From assembly GCA_015501075.1 (NCBI GenBank), contig JADNYJ010000150.1, forward strand, positions 35,117 through 99,116: a DNA stretch of 64,000 bases. The letters are read 5' to 3'. The translations under genes and the position numbers were made by a program. This DNA comes from Gymnopilus junonius (lineage: Eukaryota; Basidiomycota; Agaricomycetes; Agaricales; Galerinaceae). The notes under the pieces were generated by a model. The model was not told the origin of the DNA. It searched no databases and worked only from the letters and a program-made list of their open reading frames with translations. How positions within the stretch are numbered: position 1 is the first letter of the stretch; each line of letters begins with the position of its first letter. Of this stretch, positions 55,885 to 64,000 are shown in pieces.

Positions 55885-58168
55885 TTATTGGGCTGTATCA
55901 GCGCTAACACTTTCCCAGAAACTTAGAAATTCTGTTAGTAAGGTTCCTTGTACGTGCACAGATAAATTAGAGCTTACTCGCATCTTTGGAGAAGCGCGGA
56001 CGACGTTTCAACAACACGAATATCCGGAGCGCCCGCAGTCGTCATGTTAAACAGCATTTCATTCGAACCACTCCATGTTGGCCAGAGAGGCGTACCAGTA
56101 TTCTGAGGGTCCGATTTGATATTTGTGTTTAGGAACTTTACGAAGTCGAGGAAGGCCTCTGCAAAAGCTTTGTCAAATTGAGGGTTGCCGAATCCAGGAG
56201 TTTGTCCACTAGAAAAAAACATCACATAAGAAACCAGTGCAACGAAGCGCGATGACTCACTTGGTAAAGTAATAAGCGACATCTTGTCCATGAAGCGCAG
56301 GCGGGATAGCAAACTCGCCCTGGGGAAGCAACTTAGATAATGTCGAGGATGTAGGGCCTAGTTTTTATTACCTTGAACCCAACACCATTGAAAGATCGCA
56401 ACAAGAGATACGTAGGGCAAATGAAAATGGCTATACGCCAACGTTAGTGCTTGAAACCAGTGAACAGAAGGCATGAACACACATTCACCCATAATAGCGC
56501 TATTTACAAAGGCGTTTGAACCGAGGCCTGCATAATGTGCAGCAGCAGCTTGAATTTGAGTGGCTTCAAAATTGGGGAACAGTTGTGTCACGTAGTCCGC
56601 AGGAGCAGTGACTGCTGCTGTTGTTTGATCCACGAAGGAGGTTCCTTCAAATGCATTTGTGACGGTAAGTATAATGTCCTGCAACATTGGAGGATTAGCA
56701 TGGTCAATAGGATGAGCAAATAAATAAGGCGAACTCCGTTTGTTCGCTTGTTTTTTAGCAGTTGAGTTGGCCGATCCGTGATAAAGGTGCCGTCTACAAC
56801 AGGAACAAAGACAAAGGTACCAAAGAAACCAGCAGAATTGATTTGAGTATTAGCGGCCTGGAGGGTATTGACATCGACTTGACGAAGGCACTTCAAGGCA
56901 TCAGTTGTGGAGAAACACCTGTGATTGGCGAGATGAGCCGAGATTATCAACGGAACTGCATCGACTTTAAGGGACTTACTGGGTCTGCTCAAGCGTTTCA
57001 TTAAACAACAACTAATGGAGAATGGTAAGTGTCTGAGCACACATGTGTAAAGCAAAAGTGCATGACGAGCCTCAGGGATAGGATCATTGAACTTGTACTG
57101 AGATGGTAAGAACGTCGAACTCGTCATGGCAGCCCTGAAAAGTGGAGGAAACGTTCTGCCACCATTGGCAACGACATGTTGTAAGACAGATCCAGCACCA
57201 GCCGATTCGCCCCAGATCGTCACTTGTTGAGGGTCTCCACCGAATAAGGTGATCTGAAATGAATGATTACTACAGATCCAAATGATGACGCCACAACCAA
57301 CTCACATGTTGTTGCACCCACTTCAAAGCGAATTGCTGGTCAACTAATGAAAAGAATGAATGTCGTCCTCGGAACATCTACAAAGAGCTTACGGAGGCCA
57401 GCATTCAAGGCTCCACCGTCTTTGACCGCTTGCCCAGGCAAGAAACCAAAAACACCTAGCCGGTATTGTATAACGACAGCAACAACTTCTTCTCCTGATT
57501 CTCGAATGAGGTCGTTACCGTCAAATTGCGAAGCGCTACCTGCCACGTAGCCTCCGCTAATTCAAATGTAAGGGAGAAAAGTATCAATTATGAGGTGGCT
57601 TACCCATGTATCCAGAACACAACAGGCAGATTTTTCTTTTGTCCAAGAATTCCCGGTACATGAACGCTGTTATTTATGTCACTCGATTAGAATGCATCTC
57701 GACGCGGTTTGGTTTGGGGGTACTGACTTCAGGAACAAACAATCTTCGGATTGCCCAGCTTCCGCAGCTCGCGCGGTCAAGCTGGAAGAGCTACCAGGAT
57801 GGAAAGGGTTCGTTGCAGCAGCCCCGTCACTAGCTTGGAAACACATTGATGGCTCCGTATTGGCAAGTTGAACACCTGCAGTAAAGGCAGGAGAAGCTGG
57901 AGCTCTAAACCGTAGTGAGCCTAAGAAAGCCATGAAGAATTAATCGTGTCAAGATTCTTCCAAAGCCGAATCACATATACACCTTACCAGTAGGAGGAGC
58001 AGCATATCTGATTCCCAGAAACTGGGTATGTGTGGCATTAGTCACTTTATCCTGGACAGTAACACCTTGGTACTGGGCATAGCCTAGGTTGACTACAAGT
58101 GGTGCCGGGGCTGCCTTGGCTAGAGCCGAGATGGAGATAAAAAGACCAAGTGTGTGGAGCATTCGCAT
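55885..58168 (-). CDS. Type-B carboxylesterase/lipase 2 (secreted)
   Basis: Paralogue of the esterase at 50761-53146 on the opposite strand. ATG 58168 gives a signal peptide (MLHTLGLFISISALAKAAPA), LGYAQYQGV, FLGIRYAAPPTG, EDCLFL, then after an intact intron NVHVPGILGQKKNLPVVFWI, GGGYVAGSASQFDGNDLIRE, VIQYRLGVFGFLPGQ, FGGDP, nucleophile GESAGAGSVLQHVVANGG, GFFGTFVFVPVVDGTFI, DIILTVTNAFEGTSFVDQT, APADYVTQLFPNF, AIPPALHGQDVAYYF, ETSSALLQRC and a final FWESVSADTAQ at 55885. All junctions examined agree, so this copy looks functional. It lies head-to-tail with the MFS gene (same strand, about 475 bp apart). Confidence 0.88.
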
Positions 58169-59640
58169 TGTTAGACGTTGCAATGATGTACAAAGAACGT
58201 TCTTGTCGACGGTATCGAGCAACAAGTGGTGACAATACTTGTTTCAAGTTTTCGAGATGACGAACCTCGCATTTATGTACCCACTAGTACAAAGGCTACG
58301 CCATTGGTGACAGCTGTAGGGAAGGGAGTGCGTGTGAGGACAACAAATCTTTGGAGCCAGAAATAATGACTCACGTTCTTCTTTACTGTCCTTATGACCT
58401 TTTGCTATTTACGACGCGACGGAGATCTGCGGAGTCTTGAGAAAATGAAGATATATGAAGAGAGAAGAATTTGCACCTCGACACCCCCTTGACTATTTTT
58501 CGAAAATGAAGATTCGCCTCAGAAGAGAGGTTGGATCATGGATTTATGGAGGCTCTTGAGAACCCTGCGACTGTCTTCTGGCCTCTGATATCAACCAAAT
58601 TAACTTCCTGCATTTGCATTTTAGCGTTGAAATGTGGTAACATAAATCCAGGAAAAACACACCCGATGTAGTAATGAAAACCATACAACTGGGTGAGAGT
58701 AGCCAACCAAAAATTTGCTGCGCAAGAAGCATTATGCCAGTATCCATATGACCATGCCAGGCTCAGCCTTCTGACCATTCCAAATTCCGTCTTAAAATTA
58801 TATTTGCTTCTTATTGCTAGCTCGATCGCTTGGGCCCTCAGCTGCATCTAGTCAGCTGACTGTACCATTACCAAAAAAATTAGTTGCATAACTTGCCTGA
58901 GAGTCCTAGCATGGATAGGTTGGAACGGTACATACTGTGAGGTCGAGACTCGGAAATCAGAACAGACGAATAGTGCGTGATGGTAATTTGCAGGAGCAAG
59001 ACCATTGTTGAAGACTCAGAAAAGCTCAGTAAGCGGGCAAGAAGCAGAACACTTGTGGTAGCCCACGGCGGACGAAACAAGGACGAAGATCCTCAGAACT
59101 GACAAAGTCACAAACGAGTACGTCACGGCATGATGAGTCACGAGTTCAGCGCACGGTCCGGATTCCGCAGCCTCAAACTTGCCTCCGACAATTCGACGGA
59201 CTCTTGAACTTTGGCTCCTCTGACAGAATTCCTAAATAAAATGAGGCAGGTTTGTATTAAATGTAAACTCGGAAATAGTGGCTCCCCACACTTATCGGTT
59301 AACATTTGGCCGAAATCTGCCTTCAAGTTGCTGTAGAAGCAATGTAGAAGCCGATTGCAAGTAGAATGATAGAGAGCCCAAAACAAGGGAAGAAATGAAA
59401 AGGAGGACGTCACCACACTAGCCCAGTACGCTCGCACCATGGACGAAAATGACACTATCCAATAAATAAGGCGAAAGTGTGCATTGTACTATTATTCCGA
59501 ACTGTTCAGTGTCATGGCTTATTAACAAGGGCTTGACTCTGCGACTACGACCGTAATTTGTATGGGTATTGGCAGCATGAGTTTGGCCCAGATGGAAATG
59601 TTGCACGGACTGTGTTTACCTAAGGTATTATAAATCAAAT
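58169..59640. other. Intergenic stretch, nothing recognised
   Basis: About 1.5 kb. Minus-strand open frames of 60-105 codons (58536-58847, 59138-59455) have no motifs and no consistent splicing. Contains the promoter of esterase 2. Confidence 0.4.
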
Positions 59641-62600
59641 TCAGAATTCCCTATACCACATATCCAGCTCGTCTTGTTCTTGAGGACTAGGAATCAAAGA
59701 AGGGTCGTCTGCTTGCCTGATAAGAAATTGGCAACGTATCAAGCCTCTCTCAACAGAGGAGGAGCTATGGTACTGAATAGCTTCTGCATAGGCCCCCTTT
59801 GCATCTGCAATCCGACCCATCTTTGCCCATGTGCGCCCCATGATTTCCAGAATTTCGGCAATGGATAGTGGTGAGCCATAGGCTTGTCCCCTTTCTAGAG
59901 CTTCAAAAAGGGTATCTAGAGCTTCTGGGTAATGGCCTTTCATGAACAAGGTCGCCCAACAAGTTCCATTGAATCAGTTAGATTATAATATTCCCTGAAC
60001 TGCTTTAATTCTTGAACAGCAGCCCTTCCTGATTCCAGGGCAGCATCATAGTTTTCATCCCAGTAATAAACAGTTTGAAGGTCGTGGAGGCACTTAGCAT
60101 AATTCAGCGGATCCGGAAAGGCTTTAAACATATCTCCCGCTTGGGTAAGTAATTTGACCCCTTCCTCATAGTCTCCATACTGGCCAATGACATATCCATA
60201 ATGATGAAGGCAGAGAATGGCTCCTTGAGCATCGCCAAGCCTTTCGAAGACAATTTTCGCATCCATAATCAATTGCAGACGCTCACTTTGTGAAATTCCC
60301 AGTGGCCACATGTGCATGGATACCTGGACTTTGTCAAGCAAGGAATAGGCGGCTTGTTGTTCATTGGGGATTGAGAGAAATTCTTGATGCGCCAAGCTGA
60401 ACTGTTCGAGTGCATCATCGTAACGGTCAAGGCTGAAGAGCATTTTTCCATAGCAAGTCAGAGCATCACCCATGATTTCTGGGTGCCCCTTCATTTGACG
60501 TGCAAGCTTTAACACATGTTCAATAGTCTCAAGTCGTAGTCTCGTCGATAATTGGTGTTTTGCCAATACTAGAAATGCTTTGATCAAATCGGGGTCTGCC
60601 TCGCTGATATCTAGGAGAATAGCCTGTAAATTTCCTTCTTCTGCAGAAAGTGCATCAGCATGTTCCTTGAATGATAAATCTCCAGGAGATGAATTATGCT
60701 GCAGGAGGAAATTGCATGCCGATTTAGTTATCGCAATGCGCACCCCTTCAGGGAATCGGGAAGGGGTGAGAATATATGATCGAATGACTGGGAGAACAAA
60801 GTAGTGTGTCTCTCGCCTTTGCATAAGGGATGTTTCGACAAGAACCTGTAGGGCATCCAACAGATTTGGCTGATTGGGAACCCACCACTTGGTGAGTAAG
60901 CCGTAAGTGGTGCCGACAGGCAACATGGCAAGACTTGCAAGAAGCTCATACGCGTCTGGGCGCTTCTTCATAGGCGGACTTTCCACAGAAAGGCTTATAC
61001 AGACATCGAGGCTATGCTTGGCATCAACTGAGTTCTGCGCCTGCCCTAGCATTGCCGTTCCTAGACGGTCATACTCTTCGATGAGTTTGCCTGCTCCTAA
61101 TCCAGTCATCCTGGCTCGACGTGCCATGAGAGTGATGGCTAGCGGCATGTGCCCAAGTGTTTGAAGTAATGTCACCATGGGATCGTCATTACCTGCAGGA
61201 GATATATCCAGATAAATTTGACGAGCAGCATCACCATCAACTGCTTCAATTTCAAATGTTTGCCAATGTTTGCCGTCGCAAGGAGGGATTGACGATCTCA
61301 TGGTGATGAATAAAGTGACATGCGATATTTTGTCAATTTCATAGAGGGTTTGCTCTGTCTCTGACCGGGATTCTATAACATTCCACGGGGTCTCGAAATT
61401 GTCCAATAAGATAACAAGAGGTTCTGTGGACGCTTTGATCTCCGAAATGATATCTCTGAGGGTATTGCCAGAGTTCCGAGTGGTTCCTAACGATGAGTAC
61501 AGAGTGTCAAGTAGCAGGGAAACTGATTTTGCCTTAACACATGGCACCCATATTTGGTTGTGCTCGAGGAAACGTTTCCTCACTTCAGGGTGCGCCATAA
61601 CAGCAAGTGCCGCGGACGTCTTGCCCATTCCACCTGGCCCGAGAAGGCAAACTCGAGCATACTTTTGACCATCCTTTCCAGCTTCAGTAAGTATATGAAC
61701 CAGCTTTTCCACGAGGAGATCGCGGCCGTAGAAGATGTCCCCGTTTGCAGGCATGATGGATCGTGATGGCACCACCGACAAGGAGGAGTCTATTGGTTGG
61801 CCATTATTAAGGATAGCTAGGACTTTGTTCATACCGTTGTTGAGACTGTCGAGGGTTTTTTGTTGGTTTGAATAGAATTCTGTGATTTGCTTCTCCAAAC
61901 TATCAAGCAGGTTGCTATGACTTATTGCGCGCGAGATCTCATAGGTCAAAAATTAGGTTCCATTATTGGAAAGTACTCAAAGGAGATCTTACATTAAAAC
62001 GCGCCATCGCGTTGTCCAAGCGGCGAACACATTTATCGACCTTATCCCTATTGATGGTCCGAAAGAATATTATCAAAAGAGCATGTTGAGATGCGATTTC
62101 ATCCAGTTTTCTTTGAATGTAGGTCAGATCTCTGCAGGAAAGGAATCAACTTCGACGAAAATGATCAAAAGGACAAGACAAACTGCTGTAAGGCCTCGAT
62201 GTCCTTCTTCAGCTTTTCCTCGATTTCTTCTTCCTTTTTCCCCTTCAGCCCATCTACTAAAAGAGTCACGAGCGTCTTGACGTGCATCTTGAGTTCCTGA
62301 GCATGTTCCAATGTCGCATGGCTATCCTAGAGTTGCATTAAAAAGCGTCACAAATATGCCATGAGCTTTAACTTACCTCGCAAGCCTCGATGATCTTTGT
62401 GGCAAGCGCCACTGCCTGACCGAGTCCCGGAAGAGGGATGGTATTTGCTACTTGTCGCAAAACTTCGAGGAATTCCTTCGCTGCTTCACCTGCGTATTCA
62501 GCTGCAGTTGGTTTGGAAAGACCATTCTTGTTCTTTGCCAAGTGGACTTCAAGTTCTCTGTCAGCATGGGACCTCGCCTGTATTACAAAATTGTCGCCGA

Positions 62601-62649
62601 GTTGTGATTTTGCGGCCTGAGGCCAACGCGGAATACAGGAACATGGCAT
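59641..62649 (-). CDS. STAND/NLR-like NTPase with TPR tail; frameshift in the TPR region
   Basis: Start at 62649 (MPCSCIPRWPQAAK). Exon 1 ends GLGQAVALATKIIEACE; exon 2 is coiled coil (KKEEEIEEKLKKDIEALQ); exon 3 reads LTYIQRKLDEIASQHALLII; a long exon follows, with frames agreeing across all three introns. The NTPase part has FYGRDLLVEKLV, P-loop LLGPGGMGKTSAALA, Walker B LVILLDNFETPW, a sensor RSSIPP element and MPLAITLMARRA (GxP). The last ~250 residues are TPR-like helices. Near 59,945-59,952, after MELVGRP, the frame ends, but the natural continuation LFMKGHYPEALDTLFEALER then runs to 59641 one base out of phase. Fungal STAND proteins of this type act as intracellular sensors in non-self recognition, with TPR tails as ligand-binding part; the effector and ligand here are unknown. 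Confidence 0.82.
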
Positions 62650-64000
62650 TACAGCGTAGAACAGCACGCGATTGATAAACCGTGACCAGACCTGCATGCC
62701 TTCGCAGATCGCCTAGGTGACAGCATTTTCCAATAACGTGTTGAGCAGTTTGGAGGTAAGTCTTAACTCCGATCTACTCAAAGTCGGAGCGCCGTTAGTG
62801 GCAAATGCATCACATGACTGACGCGTCGCATACGCGTAAGGTGGCAATCACTAAATCGGTGTTATATCTTCCTGTTTTCGAACATCTCCATGGATCGGGA
62901 ACCAAATATGCGACATAAAAAATCTTTAGATCGGTTGACGTGTGCTATAAACATACAAAGCATCATCTGTAACAGGCTGATGGTCTGCAGACAGGCAGCA
63001 CAAGCCCCAGGACTTGGTCAAGTTCCGCCCGCGGGTTGTCGTGAACTGAGGGATGCACATTCGTTATTATACATATGACCCTGAGGCAGAATTTATTAAA
63101 AACAGTTTTGCAGAAAAGAAAAAAAATGGCAAAGGCACTCCGTCGTTTGGTTTCGAGCTAAAAGATCTCTTTTAGCGATTATTCCCTCATCAATTTTCTT
63201 GGGTGGAACCCTGTTTCGTCGCCGTCGAAGACTTCTCCACAGCAAGAATATTCGGATTATGCAGGAAGGGATCGAGCAGCTCAAATAAAAAGGAACATCA
63301 CATACATAAGAATGAAGGAAATTTGAATTGAATGAATCTGGACAGAATGACCATTGGGAAGACATCCCATACAAGGTCGGGAATAGTCCTGACAAAAACC
63401 TCCTAGAGGACATCATGCAATTAGCTTGGCGGTGGAATTCAGAAAAAAGAACGGATAAAGTCGCATTGGAAGCGACAGAAAAATTAAAGTTGAGCTCCAG
63501 CGTCAACGGATATCCAATGGATATCTTGATACAAGGTAAAGAAAATCAGATGCGAGAGCCAGAAGATATAGAAAAGAGGAAGAAAAAGAAATGGAATGGG
63601 AAATTGCTCTCAGAGCAAAACTCTGTCAATGAAGCGCGATCACTCAAGACTTGATGCTGCACCCGCCATTCGGCGTATCATTGACTTGACTTTGCAGGAA
63701 GAAAGGGTTGTTGAATGAAATTGGGTGAGAGCACAGGGAAGAAAAAGCCTTGAATCCAGTGTCTAGTGAGTAGACGGCAGAAAAAAACTCATCGGAGCAA
63801 AAAGTATAGCTTAAAAAAATGACAGTAAAAGATATACGGTCAGTGACGGCTGACTCAAGCCGTTGAATCGGTGAGGTACCAACTGCTTGTGCACCCCGAT
63901 GTTACAGCCACCCGTTGGAGGAGAAATGAAGAGAAATAACACGCATAAAAGAGCTGCGGCATGCATGGGTTGCTGGATCTACGCAGCAGAGACAATAGAG
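62650..64000. other. Right-edge stretch, nothing firmly recognised
   Basis: About 1.35 kb beyond the STAND gene start. A 108-codon Lys/Glu-rich frame (63328-63654, +) and a 62-codon frame (62890-63078, +) are open but show no motif, paralogue or splice support. Confidence 0.4.

Overview
The window is nuclear DNA of a filamentous basidiomycete, most likely a mushroom-forming Agaricomycete. Genes carry many 45-80 nt GT-AG introns, spacers are short, and the families are typical of that group: an F-box protein with leucine-rich tail, a basidiomycete multi-membrane-span family, a STAND NTPase with TPR tail, SRPK-like kinase remains, ZIF-like MFS transporters, B-type carboxylesterases and a CYP64-like P450. 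No ribosomal RNA, tRNA, CRISPR or prokaryotic feature was seen. Gene models were spliced by hand, so intron borders are approximate unless given.

Layout. 1-3.8 kb: two tandem paralogous MFS transporters (-), the first cut by the window edge. 5.1-7.0 kb: a tandem pair of small Cys/His proteins (+). 7.4-8.6 kb: a multi-span membrane protein (-) with a frame break. 10.8-11.4 kb: an unknown proline/threonine-motif protein. 11.7-15.0 kb: urease (-). 15.4-17.1 kb: F-box protein. 17.4-18.7 kb: a scrambled SRPK-like kinase relic. 19.1-21.4 kb: an F-box/LRR-like gene and an unknown gene (+). 23.3-24.1 kb: a small conserved beta-rich protein. 24.1-28.9 kb: almost gene-free. 28.9-30.0 kb: proline/serine-rich protein (-). 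31.7-32.4 kb: a ~350 bp tandem duplication in a second gene-poor stretch. 33.7-34.7 kb: DUF4112 protein. 35.2-35.5 kb: a MITE-like inverted-repeat element. 35.6-37.1 kb: a secreted histidine-rich repeat protein. 38.4-44.2 kb: P450, GFA-type zinc enzyme and FAD oxidoreductase. 44.4-49.9 kb: SMYD-type MYND/SET protein, a Sar1-like protein without nucleotide-binding motifs, and an FtsJ-like methyltransferase (all -). 50.8-58.2 kb: two paralogous carboxylesterases flanking a third MFS transporter. 59.6-62.6 kb: a STAND NTPase with TPR tail (-).

How they may work together. Urease supports nitrogen scavenging. The P450, GFA enzyme and FAD oxidoreductase are adjacent oxidative enzymes, but co-function is inference. 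The esterase-transporter-esterase block looks like a secreted hydrolase plus uptake/efflux unit formed by duplication. The most unusual gene is the Sar1-like pseudo-GTPase at 46,968-47,970: its hand-spliced seven-exon model closes exactly in frame, yet the P-loop, switch-II and NKxD motifs are all replaced. Several otherwise conserved genes (urease, membrane protein, P450, esterase 1, STAND protein, kinase relic) each carry one disabling lesion, which points either to indel errors in the assembly or to unusually frequent gene decay here.
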